Below are positions 47,787-57,027 of a DNA stretch of 64,000 nt, one piece after another. The DNA lies in NCBI RefSeq assembly GCF_001984175.1, contig NZ_MTQP01000069.1, forward strand, positions 992,001 to 1,056,000. The letters run 5' to 3'. The translations under genes and the position numbers were made by a program. The notes beneath the pieces are model-generated. The model was not told the origin of the DNA, searched no databases, and was given only the letters and a program-made list of their open reading frames with translations. This DNA comes from Saccharothrix sp. ALI-22-I (GTDB lineage Bacteria > Actinomycetota > Actinomycetes > Mycobacteriales > Pseudonocardiaceae). Numbering within the stretch: position 1 is the stretch's first letter; every line of letters starts with the position of its first letter.

Positions 47787-49322
47787 ATGGCCGAGTCAAG
47801 CCAACACCCACCCATCACAGTTCCGCGAGTCCGCAGACACCGCGGCCGCCTGGCCGGTGTCGCCGTCGCGGTCGTCACGGTGCTGCTCGGCGGTCTCGTA
47901 GTGGCGCTCGGCGCGACACCCGCGTCGGCGGCGACCGTTGACACCAACGCGTGGTACGTGTTGGTCAACCGCAACAGCGGCAAGGCGTTGGACGTCTACA
48001 ACCTCGCCACGAACGACGGCGCGCGCATCACCCAGTGGACCCGCAACGACGGCAACCAGCAGCAATGGCAGTTCGTGGACTCCGGCGGTGGTTACTACCG
48101 CGTCAAGTCCCGCCACTCCGGCAAGGTCCTCGACGTCGCCAACTTCTCCACCGCCGACGGCGCCGCCATCGTGCAGTGGGCCGACGCCAACGGCACCAAC
48201 CAGCAGTTCCGCCTCGCCGACTCCGACAGCGGCTACGTCCGCCTGATCAACCGCAACAGCAACAAGGCTCTCGAAGTCCAGGGCGCGGCCACCAACGACG
48301 GCGGCAACATCGTCCAGTACAGCGACTGGGGCGGCGCCAACCAGCAATGGCAGTTCGTCCGCGTCGGCGGCGGGACGAACCCCACCACCACGACGTCCTC
48401 GAACCCCGGCGGGTGCTCACTTCCGTCGAGCTACCGGTGGACTTCCACCGGGGCGCTGGCGAACCCGAGGTCGGGCTGGGTCTCGCTCAAGGACTTCACC
48501 TACGTGCCCTACAACGGCAAGCACCTGGTCTACGGGACCACGCACGACTTCGGGACGAGCTGGGGTTCGATGAACTTCGGGCTCTTCAGCAACTGGTCCG
48601 ACATGGCCTCGGCACCCCAGCAGGCCATGAACACCGGCACCGTCGCGCCCACGCTGCTCTACTTCGCCCCGAAGAACATCTGGGTGCTCGCGTACCAGTG
48701 GGGCGGGACCGCGTTCAGCTACCGGACGTCGACCGACCCCACCAACCCGAACGGGTGGTCGGCGCAGCAGGTGCTCTCCACGGCCAGCATCACCGGCTCC
48801 GGCACGGGACCCATCGACCAGACGCTCATCGGCGACGGCCAGAACATGTACCTGTTCTTCGCCGGTGACAACGGCAAGATCTACCGCCAGGTCATGCCGC
48901 TCGGGAACTTCCCGGGCAGCTTCGGCTCGTCCTACACGACGATCATGAGCGACACGACGAACAACCTGTTCGAGGCGGTCGAGGTCTACAAGGTCAAGGA
49001 CCAGAACCAGTACCTGATGATCGTCGAGGCGATCGGGGCGAACGGGCGTTACTTCCGCTCGTTCACCTCCAGCAGCCTCAACGGTTCCTGGACGCCGCAG
49101 GCCGCGACCGAGAGCAACCCCTTCGCGGGCAAGGCCAACAGCGGCGCCACCTGGACCAACGACATCAGTCACGGCGACCTGATCCGCACCAACGCCGACC
49201 AGACCAAGACCATCGACCCCTGCAACCTGCAGCTCCTCTACCAAGGCCGCGACCCCCGCTCCAACGGCGTGGACTACGGCCTGCTGCCCTACCGACCGGG
49301 CGTGCTGACCCTGCAACGCTGA
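47787..49322 (+). CDS. Secreted CBM13-GH62 alpha-L-arabinofuranosidase
   Basis: 511 residues. Signal region [37 protein letters not shown]13 (about 50-195) and a short Thr-rich linker, then GH62 (about 212-511). GH62 is recognised by [81 protein letters not shown] and [23 protein letters not shown]. Such enzymes remove arabinose from arabinoxylan. The signal peptide and CBM13 are paralogous to those of the next gene, indicating that modules were shuffled. It sits between the xylanase and a GH43 enzyme, consistent with concerted arabinoxylan attack. Confidence 0.93.
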   Translation: MAESSQHPPITVPRVRRHRGRLAGVAVAVVTVLLGGLVVALGATPASAATVDTNAWYVLVNRNSGKALDVYNLATNDGARITQWTRNDGNQQQWQFVDSGGGYYRVKSRHSGKVLDVANFSTADGAAIVQWADANGTNQQFRLADSDSGYVRLINRNSNKALEVQGAATNDGGNIVQYSDWGGANQQWQFVRVGGGTNPTTTTSSNPGGCSLPSSYRWTSTGALANPRSGWVSLKDFTYVPYNGKHLVYGTTHDFGTSWGSMNFGLFSNWSDMASAPQQAMNTGTVAPTLLYFAPKNIWVLAYQWGGTAFSYRTSTDPTNPNGWSAQQVLSTASITGSGTGPIDQTLIGDGQNMYLFFAGDNGKIYRQVMPLGNFPGSFGSSYTTIMSDTTNNLFEAVEVYKVKDQNQYLMIVEAIGANGRYFRSFTSSSLNGSWTPQAATESNPFAGKANSGATWTNDISHGDLIRTNADQTKTIDPCNLQLLYQGRDPRSNGVDYGLLPYRPGVLTLQR

Positions 49323-49362
49323 CCGCCTGACGAGGTCGGCTGATCCGGCACCGCCGCCGCGG

Positions 49363-49389
49363 GGCGGGGGACCTCACCGGTCCCCCGCC
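49363..49389 (+). terminator. Hairpin between the GH62 and GH43 genes
   Basis: Perfect 11-bp stem, GGCGGGGGACC (49363-49373) with GGTCCCCCGCC (49379-49389), loop 5 nt. It is a duplicate of the hairpin at 47728-47752. Confidence 0.8.
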
Positions 49390-49423
49390 TTTCGCCATCC
49401 CTTCGAAGAAGAGGAGCACACCC

Positions 49424-51535
49424 ATGGCAGGGGCAGGCCAACACCCACCCACCTCAGTTCCACGGGTCCGCAGACACCGGGGTCTGGCCGGTGTCGCGAC
49501 CGCGGTCATCACCGTCCTGCTCGGCGGCGTCGTGGTAGCGCTCGGCATGGCACCCGCGTCGGCGGCGACCGTGGACACCAACGCCTGGTACGTGTTGGTC
49601 AACCGCAACAGCGGTAAAGCACTGGACGTCTACAACCTCTCCACCAGCGACGGCGGCCGCATCACCCAGTGGGCCCGCAACGACGGCAACAACCAGCAGT
49701 GGCAGTTCGTCGACTCCGGCGGCGGCTACTACCGACTCAAGTCGCGCCACTCCGGCAAGGTCCTCGACGTCCACAACTTCTCCACCGCCGACGGTGCGAG
49801 CATCGTGCAGTGGGCCGACGGCAACGGCACCAACCAGCAGTTCCGGCTCGCCGACTCCGACAACGGACACGTCCGCCTGATCAACCGCAACAGCGGCAAG
49901 GCCGTCGAGGTCCAGGGCTCCTCCACGGCCGACGGCGCCAACGTCGTCCAGTACAGCGACTGGGGCGGCGCCAACCAACAGTGGCAACTCGTCCGCGTCG
50001 GTGGCGGCAACCCCACGACCACGACGACGACACAAGCGCCGGGCGGGCAGTACACCAACCCGGTGGTGTGGCAGGACTTCGCCGACGTCGAGGTCATCCG
50101 GGTCGGTGACGCGTACTACATGACCGCGTCCACGATGCACTACTCCCCCGGCGCGCCGATCCTGCGGTCCTACGACCTGGTGAACTGGGAGTTCGCCGGC
50201 CACTCGGTGCCGTCCCTGGACTTCGGCACCAAGTACGACCTGACCAACGGGCAACGGGCCTACGTCAACGGCATCTGGGCGTCGACGTTGCAGTACCGGG
50301 CGAGCAACCGCACCTACTACTGGGCCGGTTGCATCGACTTCAACGACACCTACATCTACACCGCGACCAGCGTCGACGGGCAGTGGAGCCGGCACGCCCA
50401 GCTCGACAACTGCTACTACGACGCGGGCATGCTGATCGACGACAACGACACGATGTACGTCGCCTACGGCAACGGAACGATCAGCGTCGCCCAGCTGTCG
50501 CCCGACGGCCGCAGCCAGGTGCGGGCGCAGCAGGTGTTCCAGACGCCGTCGAACGTCGGCACCCTGGAAGGCGCACGGTTCTACAAGCGCAACGGCAGCT
50601 ACTACATCTGGTTGACCCGACCGGCCAACGGGCAGTACGTCCTCAAGGCCGACAACCCGTTCGGGCCCTACACGATGCGCCAGGTCCTGCTCGACCTGCC
50701 GGGCCCGATCTCCGGCGGTGGCGTGCCGCACCAGGGCGGTCTGGTGCAGACCCAGAACGGCGACTGGCACTACATGTCCTTCGTGGACGCCTACCCCGGT
50801 GGCCGGGTGCCCGCGCTCGCACCGATCACCTGGACCGCCGACGGCTGGCCGACCTTGCAGACCGTCAACGGCAGGTGGGGCGTGAACTACCCCTCGCCGC
50901 TGCCGACGCGGCCGGTGAAACCCCTCACCGGGACCGACACCTTCGCGGGCACCGCCCTCGGTCCGCAGTGGGAGTGGAACCACGACCCGGACACCTCCAA
51001 GTACTCGGTGAACAACGGGCTGAGGTTGCAGACGGCCACGGTCACCAACGACCTCTACGCCGCCCGCAACACCTTGACCCACCGCATCCAAGGCCCCACC
51101 TCCACCGCCACGATCGAGCTCGACTACAGCACCATGCGGGACGGTGACCGGTCGGGCCTGGCGATGCTCCGCCAATCGTCGGCGTGGATCGGCGTCAAAC
51201 GCGAGAACGGCCAGTCCCGGGTCGTGATGACCACCGGTCTGGCCATGGACAGCAGTTGGCGCACCACGAGCACCGGTACCGAGGCCGCGAGCGCGGGCAT
51301 CAGCGGCGGCCGGATCTGGCTGCGGATCAACGCCGACATCCAACCCGGCTCGAACCGGCAAGCCCGCTTCTCCTACAGCACCGACGGCACGAACTTCACC
51401 TCGCTCGGACCATCGTTCACGCTCAACAACACCTGGCAGTTCTTCATGGGCTACCGCTTCGGCATCTTCAACCACGCCACCCAGGCCCTGGGCGGCTCCG
51501 TCACCGTGGGCAAGTTCGACCTCACCACACCCTGA
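49424..51535 (+). CDS. Secreted CBM13-GH43 arabinoxylan-active enzyme
   Basis: 703 residues. A signal peptide (to about residue 47) is followed by a CBM13 (about 48-193). After a Thr linker comes a GH43 propeller (about 207-500), with YTNPVVWQDFADVEVIRVGDAYYMTASTMHYSPGAPIL, DAGMLIDDNDTMYVAYGN and the acid Glu in NVGTLEGARFYKRNGSYYIWLTR. A C-terminal beta-sandwich (about 505-703) completes it. This architecture occurs in beta-xylosidases and arabinofuranosidases; the exact specificity is open. The signal peptide, CBM13 and ribosome-binding region duplicate those of the preceding GH62 gene. A 19-bp stem terminator follows. Confidence 0.92.
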   Translation: MAGAGQHPPTSVPRVRRHRGLAGVATAVITVLLGGVVVALGMAPASAATVDTNAWYVLVNRNSGKALDVYNLSTSDGGRITQWARNDGNNQQWQFVDSGGGYYRLKSRHSGKVLDVHNFSTADGASIVQWADGNGTNQQFRLADSDNGHVRLINRNSGKAVEVQGSSTADGANVVQYSDWGGANQQWQLVRVGGGNPTTTTTTQAPGGQYTNPVVWQDFADVEVIRVGDAYYMTASTMHYSPGAPILRSYDLVNWEFAGHSVPSLDFGTKYDLTNGQRAYVNGIWASTLQYRASNRTYYWAGCIDFNDTYIYTATSVDGQWSRHAQLDNCYYDAGMLIDDNDTMYVAYGNGTISVAQLSPDGRSQVRAQQVFQTPSNVGTLEGARFYKRNGSYYIWLTRPANGQYVLKADNPFGPYTMRQVLLDLPGPISGGGVPHQGGLVQTQNGDWHYMSFVDAYPGGRVPALAPITWTADGWPTLQTVNGRWGVNYPSPLPTRPVKPLTGTDTFAGTALGPQWEWNHDPDTSKYSVNNGLRLQTATVTNDLYAARNTLTHRIQGPTSTATIELDYSTMRDGDRSGLAMLRQSSAWIGVKRENGQSRVVMTTGLAMDSSWRTTSTGTEAASAGISGGRIWLRINADIQPGSNRQARFSYSTDGTNFTSLGPSFTLNNTWQFFMGYRFGIFNHATQALGGSVTVGKFDLTTP
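49877..49986 (+). repeat. 110-bp CBM13 segment identical to 47580-47689
   Basis: Second copy of the identical segment; divergence resumes on both sides (for example CAG versus CAA directly after it). Confidence 0.85.
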
Positions 51536-51549
51536 TACCCGACCAGGAC

Positions 51550-51604
51550 GAGGGACGGGCCGTCGCTCATGGCCGCAGTGGTCACGAGCGACGGCCCGTC
51601 CCTC
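51550..51604 (+). terminator. Strong terminator after the CBM13-GH43 gene
   Basis: Perfect 19-bp stem, GAGGGACGGGCCGTCGCTC (51550-51568) with its complement at 51586-51604, loop 17 nt. Confidence 0.88.
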
Positions 51605-51641
51605 GGCCGTCCACCTTCGATCCCACTCACAGGAGGCGGGT

Positions 51642-53159
51642 TTGCCGCGGTTCTACGACAACCCGGTCATCGGGGGTTTCCACCCCGACCCGAGCGTGTG
51701 CCGAGTCGGCGAGGACTACTACCTCGTCTGCTCCAGCTTCGAGTACTTCCCCGGCGTGCCGATCTTCCACAGTCGCGACCTGGTGCACTGGCGGCAGATC
51801 GGCAACGTCCTGGACCGGCCGGAGCAACTGCCGCTGCCACCGGAGGCACCCGCCTCACGGGGCATCTACGCGCCGACCATCCGCCACCACGACGGCCGTT
51901 TCTGGATGATCACCACGAACGTCTCCTCCGGCGGCAACTTCATCGTCACCGCCGAGCGGCCGGAAGGCCCGTGGTCGGACCCGGTCTGGATCGACCTGCC
52001 GGGGATCGACCCCGACCTGGCCTGGGACGACGAGGGCAACTGCTGGGCCGCCTTCCACGGGGTCGGGGTGGCCCGCATCGACCCCGAGGCGGGCAAGGTC
52101 CTCGACGGACCGTGGAAGATCTGGTCCGGCACCGGCCTGCAGTGGCCGGAGGCTCCGCACCTGTACCGCATCGGCGACTGGTGGTACCTCATGATCGCCG
52201 AGGGCGGTACCGAGCGCGGCCACACGGTGGCGATGGCACGGGCCCGCTCGCCACGCGGCCCATTCGAACCCGCGCCGGTCAACCCGATCCTGACCCACCG
52301 CGGCACCGACCACCCCGTCCAGAGCACCGGGCACGCCGACCTGGTGACCACTCCGGACGGGGACTGGTGGATGGTGCTGCTGGCGACCCGCCCCCGCGGC
52401 TTCACCCCCGGCTTCCACGTCCTGGGCAGGGAGACGTTCCTGGTCCCGGTCGAGTGGGTCGACGGCTGGCCGCGCATCGGCACCGTGGAACTCCGTGCGG
52501 AGGCGCCACGCGCGTGGCACCCCTGGGAGCCCCAGCCCGCGCGGGACGACTTCGACGCGCCGGCGCTCGGCCCCGAGTGGATCTCGCCGCGCAGCCGGCC
52601 GGACACCTCCTGGTCGCTGGCGGAACGCCCGGGGTGGCTCACCCTGCACGCGACCGGATCGACGCTGGACGCCTCCGGGTGCACCTTCGTCGGGCGGCGG
52701 CAGCAGCACCCCGAGTGCCGCGTGGAAGTGCGGCTCGATCCCGGCTCGGGGCGTGCCGGGGTGTCCGTGCGCCTCGACGAGGCGCACCACTACGACCTGG
52801 AGGTGTGCGACGGGCAGGTGGAGGTCATCGCGCGCATCGGTCCGCTGCGGCACGCCGTGGCGCGGCGTGCGGTGCCACCCGGCCCGGTCGTGCTCGCGGT
52901 GACGACCCGGACCGACGACCTGCTGCCGCCTTCGGCGACGGGTGCGCACGACATCGCGCTCGGCACGGCCGCCACGGGGCCCGATACCATCGCCTTCCAC
53001 CTCGGCACCGACCTGCTGGCCGAGCTGGACGGGCGTTACCTGTCCACCGAGGTCGCCGTCGGCTTCACCGGCCGGGTGATCGGCATGTACACCACCGAGG
53101 GCAGCGCGTCCTTCGACTGGTTCGAGTACCGGGAGCGGGGCGCCGACGTCCCGGCGTGA
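51642..53159 (+). CDS. Cytoplasmic GH43 beta-xylosidase (TTG start)
   Basis: 505 residues. The start is TTG 51642: AGGAGG lies 5 nt before it, and the paralogue at 42550-44013 aligns from the same point (DNPVIGGFHPDPSVCRVGEDYYLVCSSFE). No signal peptide, so it is intracellular. GH43 hallmarks include IDPDLAWDDEGNCWAAF and QWPEAPHLYRIGDWWYLMIAEGG with the acid Glu; a C-terminal beta-sandwich (about 300-505) follows. It should convert imported xylo-oligosaccharides to xylose. A strong terminator only 38 bp upstream suggests its own promoter or read-through from the run. Confidence 0.9.
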   Translation: MPRFYDNPVIGGFHPDPSVCRVGEDYYLVCSSFEYFPGVPIFHSRDLVHWRQIGNVLDRPEQLPLPPEAPASRGIYAPTIRHHDGRFWMITTNVSSGGNFIVTAERPEGPWSDPVWIDLPGIDPDLAWDDEGNCWAAFHGVGVARIDPEAGKVLDGPWKIWSGTGLQWPEAPHLYRIGDWWYLMIAEGGTERGHTVAMARARSPRGPFEPAPVNPILTHRGTDHPVQSTGHADLVTTPDGDWWMVLLATRPRGFTPGFHVLGRETFLVPVEWVDGWPRIGTVELRAEAPRAWHPWEPQPARDDFDAPALGPEWISPRSRPDTSWSLAERPGWLTLHATGSTLDASGCTFVGRRQQHPECRVEVRLDPGSGRAGVSVRLDEAHHYDLEVCDGQVEVIARIGPLRHAVARRAVPPGPVVLAVTTRTDDLLPPSATGAHDIALGTAATGPDTIAFHLGTDLLAELDGRYLSTEVAVGFTGRVIGMYTTEGSASFDWFEYRERGADVPA

Positions 53160-53172
53160 CCGGACGCGGTGG

Positions 53173-53202
53173 CGGCGCGGCGGCACAGGAACCGCCGCGC
53201 CG
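53173..53202. terminator. Bidirectional terminator between GH43 and GH12 genes
   Basis: CGGCGCGGCGG (53173-53183) pairs perfectly with CCGCCGCGCCG (53192-53202) around an 8-nt loop, between convergent genes. Confidence 0.8.
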
Positions 53203-53212
53203 CGTCGGGTGG

Positions 53213-53968
53213 TCAGCCCACGTTGGCGTAGTACGAGTGCACGTCCAACTGCCCGTTCCCGCTGAAGACCTCCGTGCCGTGCTGCACGCTGGTCAGGTAC
53301 TTCTGGTTGCTCAACCAACCCCGGTTGACCAGGTGCGACGTGAAGTCGCGCAGGTTGAACGCGGCCGAGTTGGTGTTGCTCGTCCGGACGAACGAGTAGA
53401 CCTCCCAGCCGATGTTGCCCCGGTACAGGTCCCAGTTGGTGCCGGCGATCGACACGGTGGCCTGCCGCGTGCCGACCGGCCCGGCGCCACCGGCGCGGTA
53501 GGTCCAGATCATGATCTCGTCGGACGGGTTGGTGGTGCCGGGGTTCGACATCGGGTGCAGCCACAGGTCATAGGCGACGTTCATGACGTTCGCCGTGTTC
53601 TGCCGGACCGTGTAGCTCGCACCCGTGTTCACCGACCGGTTGTCCGACAACCGGACCGGCAGGCCGGTGCCCGACAGCTTGTTGCCCCAGTGCCAGCCGA
53701 GCACCGAACTGGCGTAGGACTTCACCTGACTCGGCCCACCGCTCCAGTCCCAACTCGTGCCCCACGAGATCGAGCCGCCGGACGACACGTCCCACACGCA
53801 CTGCCATCCCTGGCCCGAGTCCTGGCCCCACACGTTGTTGTTGACCCAGTACTTGCCCATGGTGATCGAGTAGAAGTCTTCGCAACTGCCGGCCGCCTGC
53901 GCGGTGCCGGTCGTCGGCAGGGCCAGTGCGGCAGCGGCCAGCACGGCTACCATGAAGCTCTTGAGCAC
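53213..53968 (-). CDS. Secreted GH12 endoglucanase/xyloglucanase
   Basis: 251 residues from GTG 53968, which has GAAAGG upstream and begins the signal peptide LKSFMVAVLAAAALALPTTGTAQAAG; the longer frame is not signal-like. The mature GH12 jelly-roll has NNNVWGQDSGQGWQCVWDVSS, the nucleophile Glu in SDEIMIWTYR and the acid/base Glu in GTEVFSGNGQLDVHSY. There is no carbohydrate-binding module. Substrates of the family are beta-1,4-glucan and xyloglucan. A consensus promoter with a 9-bp inverted repeat precedes it. Confidence 0.92.
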   Translation of the reverse strand: MLKSFMVAVLAAAALALPTTGTAQAAGSCEDFYSITMGKYWVNNNVWGQDSGQGWQCVWDVSSGGSISWGTSWDWSGGPSQVKSYASSVLGWHWGNKLSGTGLPVRLSDNRSVNTGASYTVRQNTANVMNVAYDLWLHPMSNPGTTNPSDEIMIWTYRAGGAGPVGTRQATVSIAGTNWDLYRGNIGWEVYSFVRTSNTNSAAFNLRDFTSHLVNRGWLSNQKYLTSVQHGTEVFSGNGQLDVHSYYANVG

Positions 53969-54014
53969 GAAGGTCCACCTTTCTCTCCGAAATTCGGCGG
54001 TCAACGCGCACAAA

Positions 54015-54060
54015 ACGCTACGCACCGCTTTTCACGACTGTCAATATCGAATGACAGTCG
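54015..54060 (-). promoter_or_regulatory. Promoter and inverted repeat upstream of the GH12 gene
   Basis: On the minus strand TTGACA (54039-54044), an 18-bp spacer and TAGCGT (54015-54020) form a consensus-like promoter. The perfect inverted repeat CGACTGTCA-N8-TGACAGTCG (54035-54060) overlaps the -35 box, an operator-like arrangement. Repeated TCGAA words follow at 54058-54082. Confidence 0.6.
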
Positions 54061-54188
54061 AATTTCGAATCGAATTGCGAACCCTCTGGTCGATTCCTGT
54101 CGAATACCTCCGGGTAAGCGCCCACCGGAATCCGCGATTCTTCGAACCGCCGTCGAAATACCCGGTGGACGCTTGCCCGGTCTCGCGG

Positions 54189-55313
54189 TCAGGCCGGGGT
54201 GCGCTGGATCCACTGCTGGTTGGGCTGCCCGGTGCAGGACCACAGGACCAACTTCGTGCCATTGGCGGTGCCGAGGTTGTGCGCGTCCAGGCACAGGCCG
54301 GACTGCACGTTGGTGATCGTGCCGTTGGCGTTCACGTTCCACTGCTGGTTGGTGTCGCCGTGGCAGTCCCAGATCACCACCTGCGTGCCGTTGGCCGTCC
54401 CCCGGCCGTAGGCGTCCAGGCACTTGGTGCCGTAGACGACCAACTGCCTGCCGGAGTTGTGCGTCCACGACTGGTTGGACTGGCCGTGGCAGTCCCACAG
54501 CTGCAGCTGCGTACCGTTGGCGGTCGACGTACCCGGCACGTCGAGGCAGCGGCCCGAGGGCACGCCGACGACCTGCCTGCCTTGCGAGGCGACCGGGTCC
54601 CCGATGCTCCCGGGCACGGCGCGCAGCGCGTTGTACCAGGTCGCGGCCATCTTGTCGTAACCGGTGGCGGTGGGGTGGACGCCGTCGATCAGGTCGGCCG
54701 TCGTCAACGCGGCGTGCATGTCCACCAGGCGCACGCGCTTGCCCGCGTTGACCTTGCTCTGCACGATGCCGGGGATCGCGGCGTTGAAGGTCCGGACGGC
54801 GGACTCCTGCCCGGGGTTGGACAGCGGGATGATGGTCGCGACGAACACGTCGGCGTTCGGCACGGTCGCGGTGATGCGGTCGATGAGCGCCGACAGGCGG
54901 GCGGGCGCGTTCGGGACATCGCGGTTCTGGAGGATGTCGTTGGTGCCGATGTGCAGCAGCACCGTGCGCGGGGTCGTGTTCCGGAGCCAGGTGACGACGT
55001 TCGCGTCGATCTGGTCGATGCGCCAACCCGGGTGGCCCTGGTGGTCGTGGTCCCCGAGCGAGGCGGGTCCGTTGAACTGCGAGCCGACGAAGTCCACCCG
55101 GTAGTTGCCGGACCCGAACCGCTGCCACAGCCCGATCCGGTAACCACCGGGCACCTGCGTCCCCTCGGTGATGGAGTCGCCCAACGGCATGACCCGCACG
55201 CCGCCGTTGGATTCCGCGGCGGCGGGACCGGCGGGCAGCAGCGCGGCGGTGACCAGTGCCGTGGTGATCAGTGCCGCGGCACCGGCGGCAAGTCTGCTGA
55301 GGCGTTGTCGCAC
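54189..55313 (-). CDS. Secreted SGNH/GDSL esterase with CBM13 (CE3-like)
   Basis: 374 residues from GTG 55313, with GAGGAG 5 nt upstream. Signal peptide to about residue 33 (GPAAAES). The SGNH domain (about 36-235) has the block I Ser in VRVMPLGDSITEGTQVPGGYR, block III IGTNDIL and the catalytic Asp/His in LIDGVHPTATGY. This block I variant is characteristic of CE3-type acetylxylan esterases. A ricin B-type CBM13 (about 245-374) has NQSW, NQQW and NQQW repeats. In this xylan locus, deacetylation of xylan is the natural role. Confidence 0.88.
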   Translation of the reverse strand: MRQRLSRLAAGAAALITTALVTAALLPAGPAAAESNGGVRVMPLGDSITEGTQVPGGYRIGLWQRFGSGNYRVDFVGSQFNGPASLGDHDHQGHPGWRIDQIDANVVTWLRNTTPRTVLLHIGTNDILQNRDVPNAPARLSALIDRITATVPNADVFVATIIPLSNPGQESAVRTFNAAIPGIVQSKVNAGKRVRLVDMHAALTTADLIDGVHPTATGYDKMAATWYNALRAVPGSIGDPVASQGRQVVGVPSGRCLDVPGTSTANGTQLQLWDCHGQSNQSWTHNSGRQLVVYGTKCLDAYGRGTANGTQVVIWDCHGDTNQQWNVNANGTITNVQSGLCLDAHNLGTANGTKLVLWSCTGQPNQQWIQRTPA

Positions 55314-55331
55314 GTGTGCTCCTCGGGTTGA

Positions 55332-55364
55332 ACAGCTGCCCGGCACGACGTGCCGGGCAGCTGT
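55332..55364 (-). terminator. Terminator after the GH54 gene
   Basis: A perfect 33-nt palindrome: 16-bp arms (ACAGCTGCCCGGCACG) around a single central base. It ends about 20 bp before the esterase start. Confidence 0.8.
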
Positions 55365-55390
55365 CGAGTCGGAACCGATGGTGGTGGGGA

Positions 55391-56908
55391 TCAGCTGACG
55401 CCCCACTGCTGGTTGGTGCCGCCGTTACAGGTCCACAGCTGCACCTGCGCCCCGTTGGCCGTGGACGCCCCGGACACGTCCAGGCACAGGCCGGACTGGG
55501 CGCCGGTGATCGTGCCGTTGGCGTTGACGTTCCAGCGCTGGTTGGCCTGGCCGTTGCACGACCAGAGGACCGCCCTCGTGCCCGCGGTGGTTCCTTGGCC
55601 GTAGGCGTCGAGGCACATCTGGGCGGAGCCGGCGGACACCGCCAACTGGCCCGACGACGTGCGGGTCCAGGTCTGGTTCGCGCCGCCCTGGCAGTCCCAG
55701 ATCCGGGCCTGCGTGCCCGCCGTCCCGTTCGGCACGTCGAGGCACTTGCCCGCGCCCACCGCGCGCACCGCGCCGCCCGGGGTGGTGCTGCCACCGGTGG
55801 TGTACCCGGCCGCGATGATGTTGGCCTGCACCGCGTTCTCGGTCGCGTCGGACGGGTAGCCCGCGACCATCGCGCCCTCGTAGAAGGTCCCCGCGCTGAG
55901 GTTCGCGCCGCCGTCGGGCTTGCAGCAGTCACCGCCGCTGCCCAGGATGATGGCGCCCTGCTTCTTCATCGGGCTGTACCCGTTGGGCAGCGCGCCGTCC
56001 CACAGCGTGGTCAGGTTGCCGACCTGCGCGTCGCTGCCCTTGAGCGCGAACCGCGTGGTTCCGTTGTTCTTCAACATCGCGGTGACGAACTTGCTGGTGA
56101 ACGCGCGCTGGTTCGGGTTCCACGACTGGCTGCCGCCGGGGAAGAGGCCCCATTCCAGATCCGCCTGGACCCAGGGACCGGTTCCGGAGCACCCGCCGAA
56201 CCAGCACTGCGTGCTGAAGTTGATCGCGTCCATCGCGCCGGCCGCGTCGGCTTTCCGGGTCGTCTCGCTGTTGCCGTAGTCGAAGCAGCAGCCGCTGTTG
56301 ACGTGCGTGCCGCTGGTCACCATGTACATGCCTTCCGGCGCGGCGCCGGTCGGCACGCCCGTCAGGTGGCCGTCGCGCCAGTAGCTGTTGCCGGGGTTGA
56401 TGTAGAGCGAGTAGGCCTTGCTGCCGCCGACCGCCAGCGACTCGGAGGTCGCGACCGCGGGCCTGCTCTGGGGCGACCCCGGAACCACCGCCGATCCCTG
56501 GTACCACAGGTCGTTGCCCCGGCCGGACTGGTCGTAGACCACCGTGATCACGCAGGTGGTGCCGGCGCAGAACGAGTCCTGGGTCGCCGCGTTGGCGGTA
56601 CCGCCCGCGGCCAGCAGACCGATGTCCCTCGTGGTGTTGTCCGACGAACGTCTGACCTGGTAGAGATTGCCGGCGTACGAGCCGTAGAGCGCCCGCGTCG
56701 TGCTGTGCGCGGCCACGCAGGGCGTACCACCCGAAGCGTAGATGTCACACGGCCCCGTGCCGGCCGCCAATGCGGTCACCGGTGCGGACCACGTCAACAC
56801 CGCCGCGGGCAACAGGGCCAGTGCCATCACGACACGCGCGCGCACCGCCGCCGGCGAGCGCCACCAACGCGTCACAGAACCCGCTGGGGAAACGGGTAAA
56901 GGCTGCAT
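55391..56908 (-). CDS. Secreted GH54 alpha-L-arabinofuranosidase with CBM13
   Basis: 505 residues from ATG 56908, with TAGGAG 5-6 nt upstream. The N-terminus is an export signal (RARVVMALALLPAAVLTW...VTALAAG). The catalytic domain (about 52-375) matches the fungal AbfB type: GPCDIYASGGTPCVAAHSTTRALY, the nucleophile Glu in WVQADLEWGLFPGG and the Asp of GSGGDCCKPDGG after the conserved Cys pair. Fungal GH54 enzymes carry a CBM42; here it is replaced by a ricin B-type CBM13 (about 378-505; NQTW, NQRW, NQQW). A perfect palindrome lies about 110 bp upstream. Confidence 0.9.
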   Translation of the reverse strand: MQPLPVSPAGSVTRWWRSPAAVRARVVMALALLPAAVLTWSAPVTALAAGTGPCDIYASGGTPCVAAHSTTRALYGSYAGNLYQVRRSSDNTTRDIGLLAAGGTANAATQDSFCAGTTCVITVVYDQSGRGNDLWYQGSAVVPGSPQSRPAVATSESLAVGGSKAYSLYINPGNSYWRDGHLTGVPTGAAPEGMYMVTSGTHVNSGCCFDYGNSETTRKADAAGAMDAINFSTQCWFGGCSGTGPWVQADLEWGLFPGGSQSWNPNQRAFTSKFVTAMLKNNGTTRFALKGSDAQVGNLTTLWDGALPNGYSPMKKQGAIILGSGGDCCKPDGGANLSAGTFYEGAMVAGYPSDATENAVQANIIAAGYTTGGSTTPGGAVRAVGAGKCLDVPNGTAGTQARIWDCQGGANQTWTRTSSGQLAVSAGSAQMCLDAYGQGTTAGTRAVLWSCNGQANQRWNVNANGTITGAQSGLCLDVSGASTANGAQVQLWTCNGGTNQQWGVS

Positions 56909-57013
56909 TTCTACTCCTACGACGATGTGGGAGGGCAGGGAGAGCGGCGACGGTCGCGAACACGGGCGCGCCGAGTACGCGGAATGGGCGAACGGATCAG
57001 CAGTGCAGGGTTT

Positions 57014-57027
57014 TCGAACCGGTTCGA
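57014..57027. promoter_or_regulatory. Operator-like palindrome TCGAACCGGTTCGA
   Basis: A perfect 14-bp palindrome with a CG-centred core typical of LacI-family sites, 106-119 bp upstream of the arabinofuranosidase start. It differs from the GTTAGCGCTAAC and CebR sites, suggesting a separate regulator. Confidence 0.5.
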
